From assembly GCA_945875845.1 (NCBI GenBank), contig CAMCMB010000054.1, positions 1-48,812 of the forward strand: 48,812 nt of DNA, written 5' to 3'. Source of the stretch: Pirellula staleyi DSM 6068. Lineage in GTDB: Bacteria; Planctomycetota; Planctomycetia; Pirellulales; Pirellulaceae. Shown one piece after another: positions 40,763 through 48,812 of this stretch (positions are counted from its first letter, which is position 1; the number at the start of each line of letters is the position of its first letter). The notes beneath the pieces were generated by a model. The model was not told the DNA's origin. It saw only the letters and a list, made by a program, of their open reading frames with translations, and searched no databases. A program made the position numbers and the translations under genes.

Positions 40763-42265
40763 ATGAAGCCAGAGTACTTTGCACTTGTGGTAGGCTCTGG
40801 ATTTTCCGGCAGTTTGCTTGCTTGGATCCTACAAAAGCAGGGAAAAGACACGTTACTCATCGACCAATCGACTCACCCGAGGTTCGCAATTGGCGAATCC
40901 TCGACCCCGACAGCGGACTTTCTCATTCGGCATTTGGCCGAACGCTGGGGGCTTCGGGAATTGGCTCCGTTAGCGAGTTTCGGACCATGGCAGAGTCACT
41001 ATCCCGATTTGGTTTGCGGCAAAAAACGCGGTTTCGCCTATTATTCGCATACCGCGGGAAACTCGTTCACCGATGATGATTTGCACGCCAACTCTCTTCT
41101 CGTCGCGGCATCGAGCGATGACGCCCGAAGCGATACGCATTGGCTTCGAAGCGACGTCGACCATTGGCTATTTCGACAAGCGGTCAACTCGGGAACCACA
41201 GGCCTCGAAGGGACCTCGATTCGAAACGCGACGTTTGATCCCGTCGCGAGCAAGTGGCAATGCACGCTTGCGAACGGGGATGATCCAGAAACACCAATTC
41301 AGTTTCGTTGGCTAATTGATGCAACCGGGGGCTCGCCCGGGTTGCGAGATTGGACTGGTGTGCGACCGAATTCCGATTGGATGCGGACACGGACCGGAGC
41401 CATCTTTGGGCATTTTCGTGGCGTCGAGGATTTCGCGATCCAGACGCCGTCGTACCAAGAAGACTTGCAAAACCTATTTTGTGGCGATGATTCGGCACAG
41501 CACCATGTTCTTGAAAAGGGATGGTTGTGGGCATTGCGATTTTGCAATGGAGTCACTAGCCTTGGATTCGTATTACCGGAAGGATGTTGGCCCACATCGT
41601 TGACAGCGGAGGAACGTACCACCTCTTGGCGAACGCTCGTGGCTCGCTATCCAAGTATCGAACGCATGCTGTGTTCCAGCGAGATTGTCGCTCCAAAAAG
41701 TGGACTGGGCTTTATGCGTCGGCTCAGCCGATGTAACAGTTCCGCCATGGGCAAAGGTTGGATAAGCTTGCCCAATGCATACGGTTTTGTCGATCCATTG
41801 CACAGCAGTGGCATTGCACACTCACTCAGCGGTGTCGCGAGAATTGCGGAGGCGTTTGGGGGCGACGAACGATGTACCCTGAACCTGTTGAATGCATATG
41901 CCGAGGATGTCCACGAAGAGCTCGTGTGGATCGACACGTTTGTTGCACTTTGCTATCAGGGGCTGCCTAGTTTTAATAACTTTGTAGCATTGGCAAGTTA
42001 TTATTTTGTGAGCGCGATTGGGTTTGAACAAGATGTTGCACTTGACCCAGTCCATTGGCCTCGCGGTTACATGCTGGCGAAAGACGGTTCGCTGCGATCG
42101 CAAGCCGAAGCGATGTTCAAAAGGGTTTCCGAAAACAAAAGTGATTCCAAGGAACTGGTCGAGACGATCCAACGCTCGATTGCTCCATGGAATCGAGTTG
42201 GACTACTCGATCCCCGTCAAAGAAATAGGCTCGCTCATACGGTTGCTCCGAAACGCATTTTTTAG
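40763..42265 (+). CDS. Flavin-dependent halogenase-like oxidoreductase
   Basis: A 500-residue FAD protein. The N-terminal nucleotide-binding motif VGSGFSGSLLAWILQKQG is followed by GESSTPTADFLI, a pattern of the tryptophan-halogenase superfamily. LIDATGG and GFVDPLHSSGIAHSLSGV are the later FAD contacts (the latter is the GxxDP region). The halogenase signature WxWxIP appears only as GWLWALRF, and the catalytic Lys cannot be confirmed by eye, so it may be a related monooxygenase. The ATG at 40763 has GGGAGG 6 bases upstream; earlier TTG/ATG codons at 40736/40742 lack this. No prenyl or peptide biosynthesis genes are adjacent. Confidence 0.8.
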   Translation: MKPEYFALVVGSGFSGSLLAWILQKQGKDTLLIDQSTHPRFAIGESSTPTADFLIRHLAERWGLRELAPLASFGPWQSHYPDLVCGKKRGFAYYSHTAGNSFTDDDLHANSLLVAASSDDARSDTHWLRSDVDHWLFRQAVNSGTTGLEGTSIRNATFDPVASKWQCTLANGDDPETPIQFRWLIDATGGSPGLRDWTGVRPNSDWMRTRTGAIFGHFRGVEDFAIQTPSYQEDLQNLFCGDDSAQHHVLEKGWLWALRFCNGVTSLGFVLPEGCWPTSLTAEERTTSWRTLVARYPSIERMLCSSEIVAPKSGLGFMRRLSRCNSSAMGKGWISLPNAYGFVDPLHSSGIAHSLSGVARIAEAFGGDERCTLNLLNAYAEDVHEELVWIDTFVALCYQGLPSFNNFVALASYYFVSAIGFEQDVALDPVHWPRGYMLAKDGSLRSQAEAMFKRVSENKSDSKELVETIQRSIAPWNRVGLLDPRQRNRLAHTVAPKRIF

Positions 42266-42348
42266 AACACGGCCGGGGCGTTTTCTTGCATTGCGAGATG
42301 GATGCGAACGATCGTGGGTGAAAAAGAGGTGCGAGCCTAGCCAACCAA

Positions 42349-42378
42349 CGCGTGGCACGAGCGCGCTCGTGCCACGCG
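42349..42378. terminator. Perfect 30-bp palindrome after the halogenase-like gene
   Basis: CGCGTGGCACGAGCG is followed immediately by its exact reverse complement, giving a 15-bp stem. It lies 84 bases after the stop. No T-run follows. It could end transcription or be another interspersed palindrome. Confidence 0.45.
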
Positions 42379-42436
42379 ATGGTAACCCGAAGCGTGAGGG
42401 CTTGTTGATTTAGTGAAGTCTTTATTGGGTAAGGGC

Positions 42437-42498
42437 GGTACGACGGACTTCCAAGTCCGTCAATGGGGAATTCGACGGACTAGGAAGTCCGTCGTACC
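42437..42498. repeat. GGTACGACGGACTTCC inverted repeat
   Basis: The 16-base arms at 42437-42452 and 42483-42498 are perfect reverse complements; the inner parts AAGTCCGTC and GACGGACTAG also pair. It is part of the 621-base gap 42266-42886, whose other contents are repeated CAACAAGCCC/GGGCTTG segments (42395-42410, 42505-42560) and a fragment of the GGCACATGGAATTTGC repeat near 42641-42660. Confidence 0.7.
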
Positions 42499-42747
42499 AT
42501 TAAAGCAACAAGCCCGTGAGCGAGGTGCCGACTGCAATCCCTCGCTCACTGGCTTGTTGAGATTAGGGAAACAGCCCACAAAAGGTGCGGGAACGCTCCT
42601 CCGTGCCGTTCGCAGTCAAGCTTTTGCCGGGATTCCAGGTGGACGGCACATGGAATTTGCCTACTATCTTTGACTTTTGTCGGCTGTGTCATGCTTGTGA
42701 TCTACGCATCCAGGGAAAAATATAGTTTCCCTTTTGTGACGGCTTTT

Positions 42748-42886
42748 CCGTTTGGCGGACCATTTTCGCTTGTGTAAATGGGGGGGGTACCCTCTACGCC
42801 CATCAAGCAATCGGCGGGTGGGCCTGTCGGTTTTTTCAGGCAAGGATGCAAAGAGCAGCAAGTCTAGATTAAAGGATCAGATATTT
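42748..42886 (+). promoter_or_regulatory. Candidate structured 5' leader of the PEP-CTERM gene
   Basis: Upstream of the PEP-CTERM start there are several short hairpins: CCATTT/AAATGG (42760-42781), GCCCA/TGGGC (around 42799-42823) and CCTG/CAGG (around 42823-42841). They are followed by GGATGCAAAGAGCAGCAAG and TCTAGATTAAAG. The GATGCAAAG...GTCTA part recalls the 3' half of cyclic di-GMP-I riboswitches, but the invariant 5' GGGCAAACC is not present. A structured leader is possible, and the identity is unproven. Confidence 0.25.
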
Positions 42887-43576
42887 ATGTGTCGCAACGT
42901 AGGCGTTGGTCGGTGGATCGCGATCCTGGCTTTTTTGGTGATGGGTGCCGGCTGGCCATTAGTCGCTTCGGCGGGCTTTCTCACGAAGGCCGACAATGTG
43001 ACGATCCAAGCCGGTGGGAGTGGTCAAGTAAAGGTTCGATGGACTTCGACTCAATCGCTTAACTATCTGATTACAGGGTTTGTATTGGAGAAGATCAGCG
43101 GGGACGATCAAGCCGTCAGCTACATCGTCGACGGTCTCGGTAAACCTGCAATGCCACCGCTATTGGAGACCGATTACTTGTTCGCAGGAAACAGCTTTGC
43201 GGCAAGCTTATTGCCCGACAACCCAGCGAGTGTCTCGCAGACCAACTATGCGGCCGACACCTACATCATGGCGGATGCCACGTTGGATTCCCTTGATTAT
43301 GCCCAGGATGGCACTCGGGTTTGGACCGTCTTGAATTTGATGGCTGGGGTTGGCAAATCGGGAGTCTACCGCTTGGCCTTCCAAGCCAGCGAGTACGACT
43401 TTGCATCGAGCGGAGGCACGGCGGTTGGCTTGAATGCGGCGGATTTGGACGGTGGGATCATCACGATTCAAGACCCCAGTGTGGTTCCAGAGCCTTCTGG
43501 CTTTGTCTTGGGACTCACTGGTTGCATGGCGATGTTTTGGGGACTTCGCAAGCGTGGTTTTGCCAAGCGGTGCTAA
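42887..43576 (+). CDS. PEP-CTERM sorting-domain protein
   Basis: A 229-residue exported protein. It starts with a signal peptide (IAILAFLVMGAGWPLVASAG). The body is a beta-rich domain (FLTKADNVTIQAGGSGQVKV, LTGFVLEK-like strands) with no known catalytic motif. The C-terminus is a classical PEP-CTERM tripartite signal: VPEPSGFVLGLTG, a hydrophobic stretch (GCMAMFWGL), and basic RKRGFAKR. Such proteins are processed by exosortase and are linked to extracellular matrix or surface. No exosortase gene lies in this window. The ATG is 12 bases after AAAGGA, and this decides against a longer frame from 42752. Confidence 0.9.
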   Translation: MCRNVGVGRWIAILAFLVMGAGWPLVASAGFLTKADNVTIQAGGSGQVKVRWTSTQSLNYLITGFVLEKISGDDQAVSYIVDGLGKPAMPPLLETDYLFAGNSFAASLLPDNPASVSQTNYAADTYIMADATLDSLDYAQDGTRVWTVLNLMAGVGKSGVYRLAFQASEYDFASSGGTAVGLNAADLDGGIITIQDPSVVPEPSGFVLGLTGCMAMFWGLRKRGFAKRC

Positions 43577-43714
43577 TCACATCGGGTCGAGTCTTCGAGT
43601 GAAACAAACTGTTAGCCGAAGGGCGATAGCCCCGGTTCTGGACGAATGTCGAGCCATTAGAAAACCAAGGCTAGCGTTTAATGGCACTCACTTTCGGTTC
43701 GAACCAATGTTTTC

Positions 43715-43795
43715 GTAGCGGAGCGGCGCGAGCCGCCCGGTGAATATCCAAGTGATTTGCCTACGGTCACCGGACAGCTTGCGCTGTTCCGCTAC
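43715..43795. repeat. GTAGCGGAGCGG inverted repeat
   Basis: GTAGCGGAGCGGCGCGAGC (43715-43733) and GCTTGCGCTGTTCCGCTAC (43777-43795) are reverse complements with a few mismatches. The inner CGAGCCGCCCGGTGA is shared with the element at 10396-10463. It lies in a 368-base gap (43577-43944) with no other recognised feature. Confidence 0.6.
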
Positions 43796-43944
43796 AAAGT
43801 GAGTGCTATTTGGCTAGCGCCAACGGCTGATTGGGTTGAAAAGCATTTGCGGACGTGCTTAGAGCCGCATGGGCGTTGAAGTTTGGTTGTGTTGAAATGT
43901 GTCATTGAGCGGAAACCAGTTTTAGGGAAGTACTTGGGTCAGCC

Positions 43945-46900
43945 ATGAGTATTGCAAAGCGGTTCTGGGTTTGGATCAAGCGTTTCGGCTCGTTGGGATC
44001 GAGCGCAAGGTCCAGGTTGCAGCGAGAGTTGGCCCGGCGTCTACGACCATCGCGACGTAGGTTGCTGCGGCTCGAATCCCTCGAATCGCGTCGCGTCTTT
44101 GCCACCGCGTCCCTTTCCGCCGGGATGCTGAGCATCGATCTGAATCAGACCGACGAAGTCGCTTATCTGACCAACGACGGAACATCGCTTCGGCTCGCGT
44201 CGAGCCACCTTGCGAGCGAGCTGAGCTTTAGCACCGCTGCCGTCAGCAGCATTCAAGTCACCGACACGACACAGAAAACCGGACAATCGTTTTCCTTGTC
44301 GTATGGCTTGCCGTTGAGTTTATCTGGGAGCATGAGTGTTTCTCAGATCGAGACGGTGGTCTTTGGCAGCGAATTGACGGTTTCGGGTGCTAGTGGTCTG
44401 TCGGTCACTGAGAGTCAGTCGATTCAGGTGCGAGCACCTCTGAGCACCACAGGCGATCCTATTGTGTTTAGCGCGAGAGATGGGATCACCATCACGCATC
44501 CAGTGATCAGCGATGGCGGGAATCAGACACTCGATGCCGACAAGGATGCGGACGGAGTCGGGACCTTGACGCTCGATTTTCCGGTGAATGAGTTTACCGA
44601 CCCAAACCCAAATTCGGGGAATGGTTTTGGAACCGAAGTTCTTGTCTTGCCGTCTGGCAATGTGGTGGTCACCTCACCGAATGACGATTTCGGAGGGTCG
44701 AATGCGGGTGCGGTCTATTTGTTCAATGGGATGACCGGTTCGTTGATTAGTAGCCTGAGAGGATCTTCGGCGAATAATCAAGTAGGCAATACGGAACTGG
44801 TTCAATTGACCAACGGAAACTATGTCGTTGCTAGCAATCGCTGGGATTCCGGCACTATCACCGATGTAGGTGCGGTGACCTGGGGCAGCGGGGTGCTCGG
44901 TGTGAGTGGGGTGGTTTCATCGAGCAATAGCTTGGTAGGTTCTACATTAACCGATAGAGTCGGACGCGGTAGCGTAACAGCTTTGAACAATGGAAACTAT
45001 GTCGTTCGTAGCTGGCTCTGGGATTCCGGAACGATCATCGATGTCGGTGCGGTGACCTGGGGCAATGGCACCAGCGGTATCTCGGGAGTGGTTTCATCGA
45101 GCAATAGCATGGTAGGTTCCAGTGCATCCGATACCGTAGGTGGCACTCGCGTAACGGCTTTGAGCAACGGAAACTATGTCGTTGCTCACGGTAGTTGGGA
45201 TTCCGGAACGATCGTCAATGTCGGTGCGGTGACCTGGGGCAATGGCACCAGCGGAATCTCGGGAGTGGTTTCTTCGAGCAATAGCTTGGTAGGTTCCAGT
45301 GCATCCGATGAAGTCGGTGGCACTGGCGTAACGGCTTTGAGCAACGGAAACTATGTGGTTCGTAGCATTCCCTGGGATTCCGGAACGATCGTCGATGTCG
45401 GTGCGGTGACCTGGGGCAATGGCACCAGCGGTATCTCGGGTGTGGTTTCATCGAGCAATAGCTTGGTAGGTTCCAGTGCATCCGATACCGTAGGTGGCAT
45501 TGGCGTAACGGCGTTGAGCAACGGAAACTATGTCGTTGCTAGCGCTGACTGGGATTCCGGAACGATCACCAATGTCGGTGCGGTGACCTGGGGCAATGGC
45601 ACCAGCGGTATCTCGGGAGTGGTTTCTTCGAGCAATAGCTTGGTAGGCTCCAGTGCAGACGATATCGTCGGTTTCGATGGCGTCGGTAGCACCGGCGTAA
45701 CGGCCTTGAGCAACGGAAACTATGTCGTTGCTAGCGCTGACTGGGATTCCGGCACTGTCACCGATGTAGGTGCGGTGACCTGGGGCAATGGCACCAGCGG
45801 TATATCGGGTGTGGTTTCATCGAGCAATAGCTTGGTAGGTTCCACAGCAGACGATTTCGTCGGTTACGATGGCGTAACGGCGTTGAGCAACGGAAACTAT
45901 GTCGTTAGTAGCCCAGACTGGGATTCCGGCACTGTCACCGATGTCGGTGCGGTGACCTGGGGCAATGGCACCAGCGGTATATCGGGTGTGGTTTCATCGA
46001 GCAATAGCTTGGTAGGTTCCAGTGGAGGCGATGTCGTCGGTTACGATGGCGTAACGGCGTTGAGCAACGGAAACTATGTCGTTCGTAGCAATCGCTGGGA
46101 TTCCGGAACGATCACCAATGTCGGTGCGGTGACCTGGGGCGATGGCACCAGCGGTATCTCGGGAGTGGTTTCATCGAGCAATAGCATCGTGGGTCAGACT
46201 GCCGACAGAAGACGTGGATCTTGGTCGATAACGACCGCTTCCAATCTTGACGCTTTTTTAGCAACCAACCCGTCCGATGGATCAGGCCGCGTGGTGCTCG
46301 GTTCCAGCGCCCGAGGATTCTCACTCCCATCCACTCCAGCAGGCAGTCTCCAAGCCGCCAATGGCTCGGTGTCGCTCAGCGTTGCCGAAACCAATCTTCA
46401 AGGGACCATCTCCTCAAATGCCAATGTATCGATCGCGCCTAGTCAAACGGCTCGTCAGATCGATCTCGGTTCCAAACCTTCCGGAATACTTGGGCTGTCC
46501 GACACCGAACTTGATCGGATCGCTGCCGCAAATCTCAGTATTGGCAGTTCGACCTCAGGTGACCTAACGGTCAGTAGCCCGATCTCCCGACCGACTTCCA
46601 CCGCGATGCAACTAACGAGCGGTGGTGCAATCCTGTTGGATACCGGTGCCCAATCCACAAACGGTGCGATCAATACCGCTGGCGGTACCCTTAGTCTTGA
46701 CGCGGGTACCACCATCAGGCCCGTTACTCCAGGTGTCGATGCGAGCACCTCGGCATTTAGCTTTGCCGCTGGGGATACGTTGCAGATCGACATAAATGGA
46801 GCGACGGTTGATTCTGATTACAGTCAGCTTTCCATCGTAGGTCCAGTGACACTGACCGGTGTAACCCTTTCACTGAACGTAAATTTCCTTGGGATGACCG

Positions 46901-48375
46901 GCACAGAGACGTTCACTATCGTAAGCGCCACAGGAGGTGTCACAGGTCAATTCTCTAGTTTGATTCAGGATGGGGCAATCAGCGTTGGTAGTTTCGCTTA
47001 CACCGCCAACTACACCGCCAATTCAGTTGAATTAGTACCCGCAATTGCGCCTGCAATTACGCAGAGTCCTTCCAACCAGACGGTAAGCTCGGGTGCGACG
47101 GCAAGCTTTACCGCTGCGGCCACGGGCAATCCGACCCCGACGGTCCAGTGGCAAGTCAGCACCAACGGTGGCACAAGCTGGAGCGATATCTCGAATGCGA
47201 CAAACACCACCTATAGCTTCACGGCTGCATCGGGCGACAATGGCAATCAGTATCGCGCTGTGTTCACCAACACGGCCGGGTCTGCAACGAGCAGTGCTGC
47301 AACCTTGACAGTCAATTACGCTCCGAGCGTCACTCAAAATCCGAGCAACTCGACGGTAGACTCGGGCACAACGGCGAGCTTCACCGCTGCGGCCATTGGC
47401 AATCCAACGCCGACGGTCCAGTGGCAAGTCAGCACCAACGGTGGCACAAGCTGGAGCGATATCTCGGGTGCGACAAACACCACCTATAGCTTCACGGCTG
47501 CATCGGGGGATAATGGAAATCAGTACCGCGCTGTCTTCACCAATACTGTCGGGTCTGCGACGAGCAGTGCGGCAACCTTGACGGTAGGAACATCTCCGGT
47601 ATTTACCAGTTCAGCAACCGCGACTTTTGTGGCGACCCAACCAGGAAGCTTCCAAGTCACCGCATCGGGAAGTCCCCAGCCAAGCTTTGAAATCGTCTCG
47701 GGATCTCTTCCAAGCGGTATTACCTTATCCGCTGCCGGAGTGCTCCAAGGAACCGCAGCGTTAGCGGCCGTCGGAGACTACCCGATCACGATCCGCGCAT
47801 GGAACGGGATCGGTACTCCACCAACCCAAAACTTCACGCTCCGAATCGCTGATCCGTTAGCAGCAAATGCGTTGGATGTTAGTCAAGGACAAATCCAACG
47901 ATCCTACATCCGTTACCTGGATATTACCACAGCGCAGATCTCCGTTGCATCACAAATTGTATCCTCTAACCGCATTCGACTTCGCAAGGCAGATCTGAAT
48001 GGGAACGGTTCGCAGGATGTCCCACTGACTGGGTTCCTAAGTGCCAACGGGGCCAAGATTTCGGTCGACTTTGGTGCAGCAGGCATACAGAATAGCCGCA
48101 ACACCAACGGGGCCGACGGTTACTACACCTTGGAACTGGATCTGGATAACGACAATGTGTTTGAGACATCGCTGAGGTTCTATCGGTTGCTCGGGGATGT
48201 CAACGGGGATAGGCAGGTCAATTCTGCGGACCAAACTGCGGTTACGGCTGCCATTGGCTCATCGAATCCGCAGTATGATGTTAACGGAGATGGCATCGTC
48301 AACAGCACCGACGTGCTGATGGTCCGACGCGCTCTCGGTCGCAAGCTTGCAAGCGGCCTCGCCGTGGATGATTGA
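43945..48375 (+). CDS. Giant exported repeat protein with Ig-like and dockerin domains
   Basis: A 1476-residue protein. The N-terminus has a basic stretch (RLRPSRRRLLRLESLESRRVFA), the planctomycete LExLExR-type leader. Residues about 290-750 consist of eight near-identical repeats of 59 residues (one of 64), with WDSGTITDVGAVTWGNGTSG, SGVVSSSNSLVG and ALSNGNYVV, which probably form blades or beta-solenoid coils like FG-GAP-type repeats. Residues about 1040-1210 hold two nearly identical Ig-like domains (QSPSNQTVSSGATASFTAAA, PTVQWQVSTNGGTSW). After a further putative-Ig-type domain, a C-terminal dockerin is seen: DVNGDRQVNSADQTAVTAAI and DVNGDGIVNSTDVLMVRRAL. It is likely a cell-surface or matrix protein. 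Confidence 0.88.
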   Translation: MSIAKRFWVWIKRFGSLGSSARSRLQRELARRLRPSRRRLLRLESLESRRVFATASLSAGMLSIDLNQTDEVAYLTNDGTSLRLASSHLASELSFSTAAVSSIQVTDTTQKTGQSFSLSYGLPLSLSGSMSVSQIETVVFGSELTVSGASGLSVTESQSIQVRAPLSTTGDPIVFSARDGITITHPVISDGGNQTLDADKDADGVGTLTLDFPVNEFTDPNPNSGNGFGTEVLVLPSGNVVVTSPNDDFGGSNAGAVYLFNGMTGSLISSLRGSSANNQVGNTELVQLTNGNYVVASNRWDSGTITDVGAVTWGSGVLGVSGVVSSSNSLVGSTLTDRVGRGSVTALNNGNYVVRSWLWDSGTIIDVGAVTWGNGTSGISGVVSSSNSMVGSSASDTVGGTRVTALSNGNYVVAHGSWDSGTIVNVGAVTWGNGTSGISGVVSSSNSLVGSSASDEVGGTGVTALSNGNYVVRSIPWDSGTIVDVGAVTWGNGTSGISGVVSSSNSLVGSSASDTVGGIGVTALSNGNYVVASADWDSGTITNVGAVTWGNGTSGISGVVSSSNSLVGSSADDIVGFDGVGSTGVTALSNGNYVVASADWDSGTVTDVGAVTWGNGTSGISGVVSSSNSLVGSTADDFVGYDGVTALSNGNYVVSSPDWDSGTVTDVGAVTWGNGTSGISGVVSSSNSLVGSSGGDVVGYDGVTALSNGNYVVRSNRWDSGTITNVGAVTWGDGTSGISGVVSSSNSIVGQTADRRRGSWSITTASNLDAFLATNPSDGSGRVVLGSSARGFSLPSTPAGSLQAANGSVSLSVAETNLQGTISSNANVSIAPSQTARQIDLGSKPSGILGLSDTELDRIAAANLSIGSSTSGDLTVSSPISRPTSTAMQLTSGGAILLDTGAQSTNGAINTAGGTLSLDAGTTIRPVTPGVDASTSAFSFAAGDTLQIDINGATVDSDYSQLSIVGPVTLTGVTLSLNVNFLGMTGTETFTIVSATGGVTGQFSSLIQDGAISVGSFAYTANYTANSVELVPAIAPAITQSPSNQTVSSGATASFTAAATGNPTPTVQWQVSTNGGTSWSDISNATNTTYSFTAASGDNGNQYRAVFTNTAGSATSSAATLTVNYAPSVTQNPSNSTVDSGTTASFTAAAIGNPTPTVQWQVSTNGGTSWSDISGATNTTYSFTAASGDNGNQYRAVFTNTVGSATSSAATLTVGTSPVFTSSATATFVATQPGSFQVTASGSPQPSFEIVSGSLPSGITLSAAGVLQGTAALAAVGDYPITIRAWNGIGTPPTQNFTLRIADPLAANALDVSQGQIQRSYIRYLDITTAQISVASQIVSSNRIRLRKADLNGNGSQDVPLTGFLSANGAKISVDFGAAGIQNSRNTNGADGYYTLELDLDNDNVFETSLRFYRLLGDVNGDRQVNSADQTAVTAAIGSSNPQYDVNGDGIVNSTDVLMVRRALGRKLASGLAVDD
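44812..46195 (+). repeat. Eight tandem coding repeats, 177-bp period
   Basis: The marker TGCGGTGACC recurs at 44871, 45048, 45225, 45402, 45579, 45771, 45948 and 46125. Spacing is exactly 177 bases except for one unit of 192 (45579 to 45771), which holds five extra codons. Units are highly similar at the DNA level, including silent positions, which points to recent duplication or gene conversion. The array lies inside the giant exported protein gene. Confidence 0.95.
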
Positions 48376-48399
48376 TCACGTGGGGAGCGAGATACGTTG

Positions 48400-48812
48400 A
48401 TGAACACTACTCCGGAGCAACTCTACGCAACAGGTCGCCTCGATGAGGCCCAAGCGGCCTGTCGGCAGCGGCTGGCAACGAATCCAACCGAGCATGGAGC
48501 CATGCACCTGCTTGGAATCATTCTCTGTCGCCAAAAGAGATTCGACGAGGGTCTTCCTTGGCTCGCCGAGTCGGTATCGCTCAATCCTGGCGTCGCCGAC
48601 TACCGGGTCAATTACGGTATTGCCCTCAATGAAGCTGAGCGTTGGAGCGAATCGGAACCCATCCTGCGAAGTGTATTGTCGGACGTGCCCGACCATCCTC
48701 TGGCGCTGCTGAACCTGGGCAATTCGCTTCACTCTCAAGGTCGATCGCAAGACGCGGTCGCTCTTTACCGCCGATCTTTGGAGCTTCATCCGAGCTACCA
48801 AGATGCCAGAGT
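48400..48812 (+). CDS. TPR-repeat protein, 5' part only
   Basis: This open frame starts at an ATG 25 bases after the giant protein's stop and runs off the window. The 137 visible codons are TPR-like: EQLYATGRLDEAQAACRQRL, HGAMHLLGIILCRQKRFDEG, YRVNYGIALNEAERWSESE and LALLNLGNSLHSQGRSQDA. No signal peptide is present. TPR genes of this type often follow large dockerin proteins, so it may belong to the same unit. The last 149 bases are repeated, inverted, at the left end of the window. Confidence 0.8.
   Translation, partial: MNTTPEQLYATGRLDEAQAACRQRLATNPTEHGAMHLLGIILCRQKRFDEGLPWLAESVSLNPGVADYRVNYGIALNEAERWSESEPILRSVLSDVPDHPLALLNLGNSLHSQGRSQDAVALYRRSLELHPSYQDAR
48664..48812. repeat. Right copy of the 149-bp terminal inverted repeat
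   Basis: Bases 48664-48812 are the exact reverse complement of bases 1-149, with no mismatch. The match ends precisely at the window ends and at bases 149/48664. It lies within the TPR gene. Confidence 0.95.

Noticed and set aside
42748-42886. A bona fide cyclic di-GMP-I riboswitch
   Set aside because: Only the GATGCAAAG and GTCTA parts resemble it; the invariant 5' GGGCAAACC and the GAAA tetraloop are missing. It is kept only as a structured-leader candidate.
1-48812. A circular replicon or phage genome with terminal repeats
   Set aside because: The end repeat is inverted, not direct, so it does not indicate circularity, and no replication, capsid or portal genes are present.
1-48812. tRNA or rRNA genes
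   Set aside because: I saw no cloverleaf with a T-loop GTTCGAATC-type box or rRNA signature in any intergenic gap.

Overview
The window looks like chromosomal DNA of a planctomycete of the Pirellula/Rhodopirellula type. The evidence is the mix of genes: dockerin-bearing giant exported proteins with an N-terminal LExLExR-type leader, a PEP-CTERM protein, a protein kinase fused to WD40 repeats, a DUF4013-like membrane protein, a Tat-exported Gfo/Idh/MocA oxidoreductase, a DUF3352-like protein, and many palindromic interspersed repeats between genes. Gene identities come from reading motifs by eye; no database search was run.

Layout. 1-2.2 kb: a fragment of a TPR gene at the left edge, repeat debris, a truncated antitoxin, a TPR lipoprotein, and a four-unit 90-bp palindromic tandem array. 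2.2-4.3 kb (minus): a papain-like/DUF2786 fusion protein and a short-chain dehydrogenase. 4.5-10.1 kb (plus): a metabolic run of pyruvate kinase, a small thioredoxin-like [2Fe-2S] ferredoxin, methionine aminopeptidase and a 938-residue FAD/Fe-S D-lactate-dehydrogenase-like flavoprotein. 10.1-19 kb: repeats, a DUF4013-like membrane protein, the exported oxidoreductase, a HEAT-repeat protein, and the large kinase-WD40 gene, which is visibly richer in G+C. 19.3-25.6 kb: a TraB/GumN-like protein facing a TetR-adaptor-RND pump operon that has a palindrome inside its promoter.

26-32 kb (minus): a two-gene operon encoding an outer-membrane beta-barrel-like protein and, 2 bases later, a 1359-residue decaheme cytochrome c fused to an LVIVD beta-propeller. 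I read this as a candidate porin-cytochrome electron conduit and rate it the most interesting system here. 32.5-35.1 kb: a dockerin protein with two HbpS/GlcG-like heme-binding modules, abutting a remnant of RNA 3'-phosphate cyclase. 35-40.7 kb (minus): a lipoprotein-like hypothetical, a histidine kinase, a DUF3352-like exported protein and a dGTPase-like HD hydrolase. 40.7-48.8 kb (plus): a flavin-dependent halogenase-like protein, a PEP-CTERM protein, a 1476-residue exported protein with eight 59-64-residue repeats, two Ig-like domains and a dockerin, and a TPR gene running off the right edge.

The first 149 bases are an exact reverse complement of the last 149. This may be a real inverted copy or may mark where an assembly stopped at a repeat. 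Several intergenic repeat families recur through the window; one of them overlaps the apparent start of the gene at 35.1-36.1 kb.
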